Positions 1 to 13,040 of a stretch of DNA of 64,000 nt are shown in pieces. The DNA is from Arbacia lixula. Taxonomy: Eukaryota; Echinodermata; Echinoidea; Arbacioida; Arbaciidae. Position 1 is the first letter of the stretch. Each line of letters begins with the position of its first letter. Position numbers and translations under genes: made by a program. The stretch is from assembly GCA_963669155.1 (NCBI GenBank), contig OZ022576.1:16059035-16123034 (forward strand). The letters are read 5' to 3'. The notes below the pieces were generated by a model. That model was not told where the DNA came from, did not search any database, and saw only the letters and a list, made by a program, of their open reading frames with translations.

Positions 1-202
1 TCGTGTGTTTATTAGTATCAGGTATGCTCAATTCACATTTACAGTCAAAATTGTAGTACAAAAACTAATGTTTAGGGTCCCAATAATTTTGAAGTTTGAA
101 GACTAGTAGGATGTTTTGCAAATTTCCCTTGAGACTGGGCACTTCTATAGATTTTTATTGTTACCAATCACAATATATCACTATATTTTCTCTCCTGTGT
201 AG

Positions 203-3200
203 GTTCGGTCACGAAAGCATTTTCTGATGGTGATGATTCTTTTGACATTGTGATCAACCTAGCTGCAGCAACAACCTATGGCAGGACAGAAGCTGTGAGT
301 GTATACCATATTAGTAGGAGGTTTCTTGAAATTATGACAACTCTAAGGCTGGTTCTAAGAGACTGCGAAATGCCAGCTCGTATCCAATCCTGTATGTCCG
401 AGTATGCATATTGTTGTCATAGCGGTCAGCTGTGCACTACTGCAAATGGTTCCAAGACTCATATGCACGATTTTGTCGATTTGAGATGGGTTTAAAGTCC
501 ACATAGCTCTCCACCAGTTCGAACAGGGATGAAGTTGTCATCATTTTGAAAACTCCATCCCTGGAATGATCTGGGAGTGGCATGAGATTTATTGCAATGC
601 TCTCAACTCCAAGAGAAAATTGGCGATATTTTTCTACAGAGAAATTCTGATAAAAAATCTTTGACCTCCAGATAAATTCTGATGGAAGCAATTGCGAAGC
701 CGAGTCTGAATCGTGCTCAGGATCACATGATGTTGAATAAAACAAATATTGGACATGTTCAGACAAAACTTACTCACTGTTTTGTTTTATGTGGTTACAT
801 GCACCTACAGTTGGGCCTGAGATCAACATCACAGCTGATTGCAATCTATTGCAGTCAGACTGCAGTCAATGTATGAAGCTGATTGCATTTGATTGCAATC
901 ACTGTGCATTTGATCTCAGACTCCACTGTAGGTATAGGAGACAGATTCATTGTGTTTTTCTGTTCATGGCCTTGCTTATCTCTAGGTGTATGAGGAGGGG
1001 ATTGTCAAGCTGAGTCTGAACTGTGCTCAAGAGGCACAGAAGAGACAGGTCAAGAAGTATGTGGAGATTTCTACCGGCCAGGTCTACTCCTCAGACAAGG
1101 TATGATCGGCCCCCACCGTCTACCCTTAGCCTGCTGCTCCTGACCCTCTTTAACAACCCCTTATCCCCCACCCACCCCCCCCCCCCCCTCCACAAGACAC
1201 TGATAGCCACCCCTTGCCAGCTCCCCAATCTCAAAAACCCACCCACCCCATGACACCCTTCTACCATCTCTTCCTTCACCTCACAACCTCAAACAAATTT
1301 TAAGATGAAATCTGTCCTATTACCTAGTATCTTATCATCACCCTTTCTGACAGATAAGATGAGCCACCTCTTCTGACCCTTCCCTTGCCTCACACCCTCA
1401 CCCCATACCCTCAAAAAAATTACAAGATGAAATTATTCTTACCTCTTTTTATCTCACCTCACCCCTCTAACAGATAAGAAGAGCCCATCCTACCATACCA
1501 TCTTTCAGCCTTAACTCTCAAATTATTTATAAGATTGAATTATTCCTACCACCCAATATCTCATCCCCATCCCCTCTAACAGATAGGAATAGCACCCTCC
1601 TAACACCTGATACCTCACCCCACACTCTCAAACTAATTCAAATACAAAACTTGTTCTTGAGGCTTTTTCCACATGTTGCTAAGATAGGTTAATTATAGTG
1701 TCAAGTGTAATTCATGTTTGTATTTCTTTTCCTATTTTCTGTCACAGAAAAGCAGTAATGAGGACTCCAAACTCTCGCCATGGACCGGGATAGCCAAGTG
1801 TAAACTAGAGGTGGAAGAGGAACTCAAGAAGATTGATGGGTATGTTGTCAAGTAGAAAATAAGGTCTCTGTTTGGAAAGAATTAGACCAAGGCCCCATCA
1901 TGTAAAGGGTTGTGATTGATCTGATTTGATCGCAAGTCTAAGCCCCAACTATAATATACAGAGAGATTGATTTCAATTGCAAGTCAAGTTGTGATCGATC
2001 ACAATTCTTTATGAGACAGGGCCCAGTTTTCTACATAAACTCAGCAGCATTTTTGAATAGAGCTAAGCATTGCATAATATCACATAATGTTATGATATTC
2101 TTATTTGATTTCATTGGGGAGAAATGTAATACTTGAATTAATGGAATCATTTTAATATCTCATGATCATGTATGTTACCCTTAAAGGGACATACAACTGA
2201 GCGTTTGAGGCGCGATATTGTTTACAGAGGGTGCTGCAATCGACGGGATTTGGCGGCGGTCTTATCAGCCCCACCCCAGTGCCAGCACTACCCCACCCTC
2301 AAGATCTGCAAAACTGTGTTAGTGGCGATCTCGTGCGAATGTGCTACTAGCAACAGTCTTTGACACTTTATGGTTCATGTACTCATATTGAGCATATATC
2401 ACATGTAAAGTCCCCCGTATCCCTGCAATTGCGTGCTTGTTTGCCAAAGTTATACAGAGATTCCCGAATGTTAACTGAGCAGTGCCACACTCTGAACACC
2501 TCGATTTACGACTTAACACAAGATCGCCACTAACACAGTTTTGCAGATCTTGAGGGTGGGGCAGTGCCGGCACTGGGGTGGGGCTGCTAAGACTCTATAA
2601 ACGATATCGTGCCTCAAAAGCTCAGTTGTATGCCCCTTTAATACAATAACAGTTATCATATTTCATTTAAAGGTTAAACTAATGTATGTCAAGACCTGCC
2701 ATTAAATTTGTTTTCATTTGTAGTTCTTAGAATGAATAGTAGTAATTTTTATCTCTCAATATTAACTCTGTCTAATATTGTCTCATTTCCTGTTGCAGGT
2801 TGAATTTCTGTGTGTTACGACCTGCCATTGTCTATGGCCTAGGAGATAAGACTGGACTAAGTAAGTTGTCGCACAAATTTAATGTTATATTAGAAGATTG
2901 CATTTAAATTCATGTACGGTAGGTCTGCAGATATAATGATTTGACAAATGGGATGGAATTGTGTTCCATACGAGTGCACAAATGAGATTTTGGACAGGTT
3001 TTGCAGCTATTTACTTGTGTGTTGCCTAGCAACCATTGATTTTTTAATACACCGATGTGATTCATATTGATTTGAATCAGAGAAATGCTCTGATTGTTAG
3101 TTGTGTAAGGATATTGACATGCGCGCATGCATATCGATTGAAACGATTTGGTCTATTGACACAGGGATATTGATTTTTGCACTCTGGCATTGTCAACCAT

Positions 3201-6200
3201 GAGCATTGCCTAGCATTATACATCAGTGTACAATTAACAGCACCCTCCCTTATTATCCCTAGCATGGATAATATATCAACATGAAAAACATTGTTCTTCC
3301 ATGGAAAACAGTTGCTTATGACAGAAAATCCCTGTCACAAGAACTTTTTTCCCCCATTTTTCAGGTTTTTTAAATTAATTTGTTATATAAACCATCAAAT
3401 ATTGATTCTAGACATTTTTCCCTTCGAATGGACATAGAGATTCTTCTCTGATTTAGGGCATATTACGTGATATCCTCTTTGAAAAAGAAAAATGTTCAGA
3501 TATTTGCCATCACAATTTAAGTTCCCATAGTTTATTATTCCCCCGTCCCCGTCACATTTCTTCGGACTCAGCAGGAATCAAGCGGAATCAGCCGGAATCA
3601 GTAATGTTTTTAATTTGTGCCACATTCAGGAGAGAATTTCAAATGACCAAGCTTTGTATGAATACTGTTTGAATACTTAGAATGCCCTTTGAACCCACCT
3701 CAAATGATTCTTGCACACTCCGGATGTATAAATGCAGAATTTTCATATCCAGTGTCATATTTCTTTGCAGCTCCCAGGTTAATAATTGGTGCAGTTTACA
3801 GACAGCTTGGAGAAAAGATGGAGGTAAGTCAAGTAACCCCATACCCTCTCCTAACCCAAAGCAGAATGCCTTTAAAGAAGTTTTTCTATTGTCATACATA
3901 AAGAGCTTTTTTCGAACGAAAACATTTTTGTCTCGCCTGAACAAAGTTCGGCAGAGACATACTGTAGTTACCACTTTTCCTGTTACCGTAGTCTGTTACA
4001 AAAATGTTAAAGTTTTTGTTTAACTTGCTCTCATTTCTTTATTTCTGCATCAATTGTGACCAAGCTTCGTACAAATGATCCTTGGGTAATACCACATGTG
4101 TCCTAATGAGAATGATGATGTCAAAGGTCATCTAGGGGTCAAAAGGTCAAATAATATGAGGCCATGTCCATCATTTTTTAATTTTTTTTCTTAACTTAAG
4201 GACGTTTCTTTATTTCAGGTCGGATCGAACTTGGCACAGATGTGCAGGGGCTTGTTCTTAAAGTTTTGGTTTAACTTCCTATCATTTTTTGTTATTTCTG
4301 CATCAATTGTGTTCATACTTGGTACAAATGATCCTTGGGTAATACCACATGTGTTGATAAGGATGATGAAGTCATGATGATGAGTGCTAAATAAAAATTA
4401 GCACTGTTTATTGATTGCGAAATCAGGCGAGACTCGTGGTTCGTGAACCACCTTGTTCCTGATATGTTTTAACTTTCTCTTCATTTGATATTGTTTTGAG
4501 TTATGATGCGAATAACAATCAATGTAATGCAATGAACAAAATTAATGAATGATTTAATCCCTTTTGAGATCTGCTTTTTCTGGTACAGAATTCTAAGTCT
4601 ATAGTTTTAAACTGATATTGAGTGATAGAATTTACCTTGAGTGAAGTTATTTATTATCAAAATACAAAACACATGCAAAAGAAATCTAGGTGTGTTGAGT
4701 GATCTTTTACAAATTCAACAAGTTTATTTTTAGATCCTTTACATTATTCAAATTGTTTGTTATGCAAGTATTTTATTAAAGGGCGTGCACAGTACGATGA
4801 TTTACATTTTTTCTGAAATGTTTTGTTTCATTTGCAAAGCTTTTCGTAATATACACTTTTACACACTGAATTGCAATATATTTTATGGTGTATACATTTC
4901 GACTTTTGCGCACAATTATTTTATTTGGTATGTTTTTGGCTGTCATCATATTCATTTTGTGTTAAAATGTGTATCTAATATCTTCGATTGATTAGGAAAA
5001 TAAAAGCAAATCTTAAATGATTTGGTTTAAATATTTAAGTTTAGACTTCTCTATGGGATGTGAAAAATACTGTGCTATTGGGATTCTCTATGCTAAGATT
5101 AGCAAACGGCAGAGGAGTAGTTAAACATATTTGTATTTGTGAATTGCAGCTTCTGTGGTCAGCTGATCTGGGTATGAACACGGTCCATGTAGATGACCTG
5201 TGTCGAGCCATCTGGCACGTTGCCAACAGAGAAGAGAGCGGAGAAGTCTTCAATGTCGTTGACAAGTCGTCATCAAGTAAGTATGAGATAGAGTCACCCA
5301 GAGTAATTAGTAGCTGATGAAGGATATGGCACTTTAGATGCTGTATAATTGTTCATTAAGGGGGATGGCAAGTTCTGTCAGATGCCAATTTCTTGATGAA
5401 TATTTATGAGATAGTAAAGTTGTTTGTGGTACTCTCTGATTTTGAACAACCTTTGATTGATTTTACAGAAAGGTCATCCAACGATAAGGAGCAGTCAATG
5501 AAATTCCACTCAAAATCAAGTATTCTGTTTGTATATTCTGAAGGGAAGTTGTTGATGGTATTTTTTTCATACTTTTTACTTACCCAATGTTATACTTTCG
5601 GCCTGCAGAATGGACCTTCAAACATTGGCTTCGGATGGGAATTGTATAAATGATCTATACCCTTTTTTACCATTCATGGACTTATTCAAATTGTTCATTA
5701 GTCCATACCAGAAAAAAAATAACTCAGGAGCTCATGGGATTTAGCCCTCACAATGTCAAAATGTCAAAAAAGATCCCTCGAAAATTATCAGTTCCTGCTT
5801 ATTAAAAACAATGTTTTCCTCAGACAGTATAATGCAAAACAAAGTTTAGAGTGTTTGTTGGTAAAGTAGCCCTTGCAAATGAATGTGTAATTTTCTCCTT
5901 GGAATATACACATGCACATACTTATTTGTGAAACGTTAATCTGTTTATTGATAGATATATTTTCTTGTTGCATTTTACAGCTAGTGTAAAGGAGAGATTT
6001 GTTTTTATGATTTTACTCTCCTTTTTTGTTATCATAACAGCCCAAGGCACAATCACGGAGCTGGTTTGTCAGATTTTTGACATCAAGCATGGCTACTTCG
6101 GATCAACTATGATGAAGCTTGCAGAGGTATTGATCAACTAATTAATTAATTTGGAATTACTTACTAGCTTGAGAACAATTCTGCATAGAATTACAGTACA

Positions 6201-7862
6201 ATACTTGGAGCTATTATAGTTTTGTTGTACATATTGATTTATATTGCATGGCTTACCGGTATTATTAAAAAGTAGAATTTGATGTTAAGTTTAATGTGTG
6301 ATAATCTTTTCTAAATGGAATGTTATTTTGTTCTGTAGAATCATGATATAAATATATCTGATGCAACAAAGGATGGAGTCAAAAGTTAATCGTTTGTTTT
6401 TTCACTCCTGGATTGGATTCTAATATATATCAAATCCGTGGTTCAATCAAATGTGAATCAAGTGTGTTTTGACCTTATGTTTACAGCTGACCAAGCGAGA
6501 TATAGCAGAGATCTCCAATGACAAACACACTGAGCCATGGTCAGAGGCCTGTAAGAGTGACAAGATAGAACACACTCCGCTCAGCCCATACTTGGATCAA
6601 GTGAGTTCCAATCAACCTCCTCTCTCTTCTCTCTCCTGTCTTGTCTTGCCTTGTCACATATTTTCTCTCTGTTGTCCTCTCTTTCTCCTTTACCCTCTGT
6701 CCCTTGAATCTTGTGAGTTCCAACCTCCTCTCTTCTTTATCTGTGTTTTTCTTTTCTTGTCACTTATTCTCTCTCTGATTTTTTCTCTGTACATTGTTGA
6801 TATTGTTATATTCACTATTGTTACATTGTTTGTGTTGCCTTGTAGGAGTTGCTGTACAACAAGCACATGTTGCTGGATGGTAGCAAACTGGAAGGAACCG
6901 GTTTCAATCTCACCCGCCCCAAAGTCACACTGCAAGCACTGCGAGAGGTAAGGCAGGGCCCGAAGGGGCGTGCTTATGCTTGTGATGTGTTGTACTGTTC
7001 ATGATCAGTCTAATTCATATATGACAATCCTTCCCTTCAACCCCCCATCCCTACCTCTCTTCTGACGTATTTCTATCGTCTTTCTCCCCCTCTTTCCCTC
7101 TTTCTCTCCTTCTCTCTCACTCTCTCTCCATCACTCTCCATCTTTCTCCATCTCTCTCCATCTCTCTCCATCTCTCTCCATCTCTCTCCATCTCTCTCCA
7201 TCTCTCTCCATCTCTCTCCATCTCTCTCCATCTCTCTCCATCTCTCTCCATCTCTCTCCCTCTCTCTCCCTCTCTCTCCCTCTCTCCCCCTCTCTATCCC
7301 CCTCTCTCTCCCCCTCTCTCTCCCCCTCTCTCTCCCCCTCTCTCTCCCCCTCTCTTTCCCCCTTCTCTCCCCCTCTCTCTCCACCTCTCTCCACCTCTCC
7401 CCCCTCTCTCCCCGTCTCTCCCCCACTCTACCCCCTCTCTCCCCCCTCTCTCTCCCTCTCTCCCCCCTCTCTCCCTCCTCTTTCCCCCTCTCTCCCCCCT
7501 CTCTCTCCCCTCTCCCCCCATCTCTCCCCCTCTCCCCCCCTCTCTCCCCCCTCTCTCCCCCCTCTCTCCTCCCTCTCCCTCTCTCTTCCTCTCACTCTTT
7601 CTCCCTCTCTCTCCCCCTCTCCCTCTCTCTTCCTCTCACTCTTTTCTCCCTCTCTCTCCCCTCTCTCCCCTTCCTTTCTCTCTACACCTTTCCTTCATCC
7701 TCTACCTAACCCTTCTTGGTTTATCATTGCTTTGCTTGCCAATCCCTGCAATAATTCTCCTTTCTTTGGGTAACATTACATTCTCTTCTCTTCATATTCC
7801 CACAGATGGTTGATGACTTTGTCCGAATAGGCATCTTCCCACGCTCACTGGTGCCAAGTTGA
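203..7862 (+). CDS. Atypical extended SDR / NAD-dependent epimerase-dehydratase-like protein (5' partial, 10 exons)
   Basis: Ten exons join in phase at GT-AG sites: 203-294, 986-1099, 1748-1839, 2799-2860, 3771-3823, 5150-5276, 6041-6126, 6487-6600, 6846-6947, 7806-7862 (TGA stop). They give 298 residues. The Rossmann beta-alpha start with the glycine-rich NAD(P) motif must lie upstream of the window. Visible family marks are DIVINLAAATTYG, VKKYVEISTGQVYSS (the strand before the active site), VLRPAIVYGLGD, TVHVDDLCRAIWHVA and GEVFNVVDK, all typical of extended SDRs. The C-terminal half (PLSPYLDQELLYNKH, then LDGSKLEGTGF) recalls a poorly characterised eukaryotic epimerase-like family. The expected YxxxK reads TGIAK after PW, so the catalytic Tyr appears replaced. 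Substrate and pathway are unknown. Several introns are long pyrimidine tracts. The exon chain is well supported; the function is not. Confidence 0.85.
688..730 (+). pseudogene. Partial copy of SDR exon 2 in the preceding intron
   Basis: A frame at this position reads EAIAKPSLNRAQD. Exon 2 of the SDR gene (986-1099) reads EGIVKLSLNCAQE. Similarity covers about 13 codons and is not flanked by a convincing acceptor and donor. It is best read as a decayed partial exon duplication; an unrecognised alternative exon is possible. Confidence 0.4.
1245..1655 (+). repeat. Diverged tandem repeat of about 115 bp in an SDR intron
   Basis: Three to four diverged units fill much of the 1100-1747 intron. Each has the order C-rich stretch, CCTCTAACAGATAAG-like core (near 1350, 1466 and 1577), then CTCAAA...TTACAAGATGAAAT. 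The core resembles a pyrimidine tract plus AG acceptor, so each unit carries a decoy 3' splice site upstream of the true acceptor at 1747. Confidence 0.6.
2181..2641. mobile_element. Inverted-repeat element (MITE-like) in an SDR intron
   Basis: The left arm (about 2181-2345) begins TTAAAGGGACATACAACTGA. The right arm (about 2515-2641) ends as its near-complement, TCAGTTGTATGCCCCTTTAA. Inside, the arms again match through CAAGATCTGCAAAACTGTG and CCACTAACACAGTTTTGC. There is no internal transposase frame. The left arm carries roughly 35 extra bases. A non-autonomous DNA transposon or foldback element is the simplest reading. Confidence 0.7.
3930..4470. mobile_element. GTCTCGCC-terminated repeat element with an internal duplication
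   Basis: The segment starts near TTGTCTCGCCTGAAC and ends near AATCAGGCGAGACTCG, so the edges carry inverted GTCTCGCC boxes. Internally, about 4009-4115 and 4262-4370 are direct repeats sharing ATGATCCTTGGGTAATACC. The same GTCTCGCC...GGCGAGAC box occurs at 34041-34072 next to the 157-bp satellite, which suggests one repeat family. It contains no coding frame and sits in the SDR intron 3824-5149. Confidence 0.5.
6601..6845 (+). repeat. Pyrimidine-rich SDR intron
   Basis: This 245-bp intron is mostly CT-rich on the transcript strand, with TCTCTCTTCTCTCTCC-like runs. It contains nothing else recognisable. Confidence 0.6.
7070..7690 (+). repeat. Homopyrimidine tract of about 620 bp with a (TCTCTCCATC)n minisatellite
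   Basis: The transcript strand is almost entirely C and T. Positions 7134-7250 are a 10-bp repeat TCTCTCCATC, followed by blocks of CCCCTCTCTCT. It lies in the last SDR intron (6948-7805). Open frames of 75-117 residues on either strand here are low-complexity artefacts. Confidence 0.9.
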
Positions 7863-10800
7863 TTCAACCATTTCTCCTCCGAAGAAGAAACTCTTTAAAG
7901 GGCTCCCTCATCTGTGGAATTTTGCTGGCAAAAATCGGACCGTGTTGTGGACAAATGTGGCCTATATGTAATGTCAAAGTACAAGTGCTTGTAAAAAAAA
8001 GATATTTGTTTCGATTTGTTTTGTGTCTTCCATTTACTGCAGCTTCATGGAGAGAGAGAGAGGGGGCAACTTCAGTACTTTGTAGTGATAGTAGTTGATA
8101 TGGTAACCACATTGCCATGCTGTTCATGTATTTTGCTGTCGATGATTCAAGCAATCAATATACCACTGTGATAAATCATGTTTGAAATATATATATGACT
8201 GCACTGAGGCAGCATACCATGTGACAGTGTAATGTGATTTTATTCCAAGACTTGTTCTGTGTCTCTCTATGCCAATGATTATCAGTAGAGTTTGTATTAG
8301 TAATTCTTCATTTTATGACTACCACTCCAATCACTACTACGTTGTTTTAAAGACGGGTCTTTCATACCGGTACTCAGTATTAAATGATAAAAAACCGCAA
8401 CACAGCTTGAGAAAGCTCACATTGTAATTTCAGTTTATTTGCCCCGTAGGTAAGAGTGTTAATTTTTGAGATGTTAGATGAAACCTGAACTACCAGACTA
8501 CCGATGACTGATCCACTAAATGCCTGATCATATAACAGACAGAGTCCATTCACCAAGAATCAAGATGTCAAAGTGTCTAGAATTTACTGCTAAGCAATCA
8601 CCTTGGTAATGAGATATATTTGTTAAATAGCTTCAGAAGTTCACTTTCATGCAAGCATGAAGTCATTTTATGCAAACGGTTAGGTCCCCATCAAGAGCAA
8701 ACTTCATGAGCAAAACTCCCATAGCAATGTCTAGATAGCTTTTGCAGCTGTTATCTATGAAATGTAAGTACTTCATCAATCAAGGTTTCATATAACATAT
8801 CCCATTAAACCTTGCTTGGAAATCATCATCACTAATAAGCTTAGTACAATGATACGTATTTGACACTTTTTTTTCTGCCTGTCATTATCAAGGTGTTCTC
8901 TTACTCATTGTTCCTCAGTAAAAACTACCAGGCAAGGAATATCAGATGTCTAGATTTATTGAAATTACTCCCTTCCTCACCTTTTAGGGGAGAAATGATT
9001 TATAATCCTTCATCATTTGATACAATGTTGATCTCATAAACTAAACTTGTTGTAGTGACTTATGGGTTGTCCAGCTGGTGACCACTCGTGGTACCAAGCT
9101 AGGTGGCAAGGGTCATCTGCAATAGGTTTGTCCATACAGACCGCCACCACACATTACAAAGAATGCTCCCTAGAAACGTCTGCACAACTCTTTCTGGGCC
9201 AGATGAAATGCTATTCAGTGAGATTTGTGTGCAGTATAGGGGACAAAATGCACACCAGGTACACAAAGAGTTACTCTAACGTAAACCCTTCAATCACTGT
9301 GTAGCTTCTTCAGTCATTGTTTTCAGTTAAAAATCTAAAGTCATAAAAAGGAATGTGACTTATTTAATAATCAACATAATTCTTGTGTTGATGCTGATCA
9401 TGTATGCTCTTTGCACATAAAATTGCTCCAAAGAGTGTATCATGTATTTTGTATGTACCGGTCGCTGTTGTTCGTAACAAAATATTCTTCACTATTTATG
9501 ACCAAATTCTTTGATGTATTCCAAAGAGATTGAGGCTGATTTAATCAATGACTTTAAAACCACTGTTTCAAACCTTGAAGAGATACTGTAATCATATCTC
9601 TGTTTTTAATCATAGAGTCTTACTATTCTTATTTTTTCATGCTGCATAATTTCGAACGTTTTTTTTCTGATTTTAAGATTTTGTATGATACATGATCGAT
9701 ATAGCAGAGCAAATGTAGAAATAGTTTTACTTCATAAATTTAATGATTCATGATTTAATATTTAATGTAAAACTGTTTACTGCATGCTACAGAGGGTGAT
9801 TTTCTCAAAACGAAAGTTGATTTATTGATATTGTAATTTGTTTACATTTAACTATGAATTCTTCCATTGTATGAACTTCAACATATTGAATTAAGCCCTA
9901 TATTTAAGTATGTTAATGCGCAGTGTCAAACTTGCAAAAAAGATACTTTTGATTGTAGACATTTGAATAAGCAATATAACTGATTTTTTAAAACTCAATA
10001 TTTTTAACAGTTGTAACCGTGGATTATTTATCACGCTATGTGTGGACAGTGTATTGTAGTAAGTGCTTCAACAGTATTCATCGATGGTCTTGTTGAATTT
10101 AAATGTTTTATTTGCAGATCATTTGCTTTATTTCATCTTCTGAAATATTACATTGGACTTGTTCTGAGATATTAAGTACATTGTATATCAAATTATTCAA
10201 TTCTGATGTCAGACATGAAACTTATAATCCTCAACATATTTACATTTGGACACTATCTCTTGGACGTAATCACCACAAAAATACAGGTACCGATAGATTA
10301 GACGCATACTTCTCACTACTTTGTATAGATCAATTATTATCTGAGAGTGCCTTTCTTTCCATGACTGTGTGCAATACTTTGCCAAATCATGTCTTTGTGT
10401 TGAATTGTATATTTATGTAGGCATTCACTTATTCTACAGAAGTGATTCTAACGACTCACATTCCCTTCCATAAGTAGCAATGTAGGCTGTGAGATGCACA
10501 GGATCTCTCATTTCCATCAGATTCACTCAGTGCTTGTGATTATTTGCCTTGTTTTTCCCTTTTCCTACTATTAGTGAGCAAAAATATATTGTTAGACCAA
10601 AAGAGTATGAGGAAAAGATGTGGACATTGAAAGATATCTTGTCCTGTTTTTTTTTATTTTTTATTTTTTTTTGCCATGAGACCAGCTTTAAAATGAATGT
10701 TATTCTTCCTACAGGGGCATTTTTATTTTGAATGAAAAGGAGAGGGGCTCACCCATTCCCGTCCCACCATCACCAAGCTTTGAACTGATTCCGAGATACT

Positions 10801-12694
10801 GTCATATGTCAAGTACTACTATATGTGACCAATACATAAGGTATTACATTGTGTAGTTTTCCTCAAATGAAACGAATTAAACCTTCATGTTGTTGTAGCA
10901 TAGAGATACTTTAAAACTCATATTTTCATGCAGTATTTTGGGGGTGTGTACATCATAACTGTATCATCCAAAGTACTGAATGATTTCTTATTGTCTAGGA
11001 TAGTTATTTGTCTAAATAGTTCTTATATACATTGTTTACATTATACATTTGTATATTTTACATTCTTAAGATTTATCTCAAAGAAAATGTGTAGTAAGAT
11101 AAATATTTCCTGTTATTTCAGAAAATCATGTTTCTAAATTTGCTATGTGTCTTCATTTCAGAGAAAATAATTTTTTTTTTTCAAGAATATAAGAACGGAA
11201 CAAAGTACAGAATCCACAGATAAATTGTATATTTCACATCTTGTTATGTTTAATACGAGTTAATGTGTTGTGCAGTCATAGTGATTGATCATGAATATAA
11301 ACTTTGATGCATGCATGTGGCAATATTTCTATATTTCAATATTTCACTTTTTCAAGTGCTTGGAATTCTAATGGCACACATTTCCAGACATTTAAAGATA
11401 TCTTAATTCATGTGTTGAAGGGGAGAGAAAGAATTACAAATTGGGAGATCATTTTACTGAATGAGTTTCTTCTCTTGTGAAATTGAAAATATGTCTATAT
11501 ATATGCTGTACTTCATGTAATGCATTTGTCATCAAAATCTATGAAGTGAAATGGATACTGAGATTTTCATATAACCGAATGCCATACATTGTCAAGCTGA
11601 ACATTATTTTGACTCATTTTTGTTACAAAGTATAGGAAAATATTGCGGACAACGACACAATTTGATATTCCAGCCCCCAGTTATTCAATCGGCAAGACCA
11701 CCCATTAACAGACTTTATAGTGAGAAAGGTCGCTATCTGCTATGTCATGATTAATGCATTTGTTGTATATATGTTCACAATGTAATCATACAAACACTTG
11801 GTGTGGAGGTGTATTTAATGTGGACCAAATACCTCGTAGAGGTTTATCAAAGTGACTGCAAGCATTTATTTATGAATTTACATAAATTAAGAAGACTACT
11901 GATTCTGCATGTAAAACATGTACCGGTGGTTTCATACTTTCACTTTTCAAGTATAAACTTTTGGCGAGTGATATATTATGTGCAATGGAAAACTCACATT
12001 GTCGTTGCTATTCAAATGTGTATCGAGTTGTGCATGAGGTACCATAAGTATATGCTGTATGCAGATGAGACATTGATTTGCTGCATGTAGGAGATGTGTA
12101 TGGTTGTGTAATGATATTTAAACTATTGTGGTATTTCAGAGGAAAAGGAATGAATATGTTTGATAAGTGTCATTTAAATGAGTTTCTAGCTCAGCGGTAA
12201 AGGGTTGTGAATAAGGATGGGTTTTCAGTTGGGATTTCTTGCCTAAATTTATGTGGGAAACTGATCATGTGTAAAGTAATCATGTTTTTATCACAACTCT
12301 ATGCCATTAGATTTCTTTACATGTATCAGGTTTTAGATGTAAAGTTTTATTGCATAGTGTCAGCGTGAACAAAGATATTTCGTCATGCTGAACGGAACTA
12401 TCCCCACTCAACTAAGTTGAACATTAAAGTGACCAAATGTAAGAAATGGATTACATATGAATCACCGTGTTTACTGGTAACTTTTGTGTTAATGTATGTG
12501 TGTGTGTTTGCGTGTTTGTGCTAGAATGTATTTGGTATGAGACATAAGGAGAGAAGACAGAGCGTGTGTATGTCTGTGAGATATATATTTAACGAAAGAA
12601 AAATAATATAATGTGGAGGAGATAAAACAAGATAATAAGAGCGTATTTATAGATCTTATGTGTATGAGGATTATATTACCAGTATATATAGCGA
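7863..12694. other. AT-rich intergenic DNA, including the SDR 3' UTR
   Basis: The first part should be the 3' UTR of the SDR gene, but the poly(A) site cannot be fixed. No exon chain, RNA gene or clear transposon was found on either strand. All open frames are short, lack homology that I recognise and do not join by plausible splicing. T-rich runs lie near 10648-10672 and 11170. Confidence 0.5.
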
Positions 12695-12700
12695 GAGAGG

Positions 12701-12757
<57 letters not shown>
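12695..12757. repeat. (AG)n microsatellite
   Basis: About 60 bp of nearly pure GA/AG dinucleotides. It generates spurious frames on both strands. Confidence 0.95.
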
Positions 12758-12759
<2 letters not shown>

Positions 12760-13040
12760 ACCTGAAACAAGGAGACATGAACCATTCATTACTAAAGAAT
12801 CAAATTCAAGGATTTATTTCACTCTCCTCGCTATGGCGTTATTGCAGTCGTCCATCCATACTAAACTCTTCATATGATAAACAATGGTACATCTGCTGCA
12901 GTATAGTCATGTAGTTTCAAAGTAGTGATTCCCTTTGGAACAATAATCCATCGTCCACAGGCAATGGCGAATACATCAATATGAAAACAATTGTTACAGT
13001 ATAAAAGTTTACTAACTGCAGCAAAGAATCCGTCTATTTA

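Noticed and set aside
7073-7521. Arg/Glu-rich open frames on the minus strand
   Set aside because: They are translations of the simple GA/CT tract, with no start context, no codon structure and no domain.
12180-12215. CTAGCTCAGCGGTAAAGG, tRNA A-box-like
   Set aside because: No B box within range and no fold. Treated as chance similarity.
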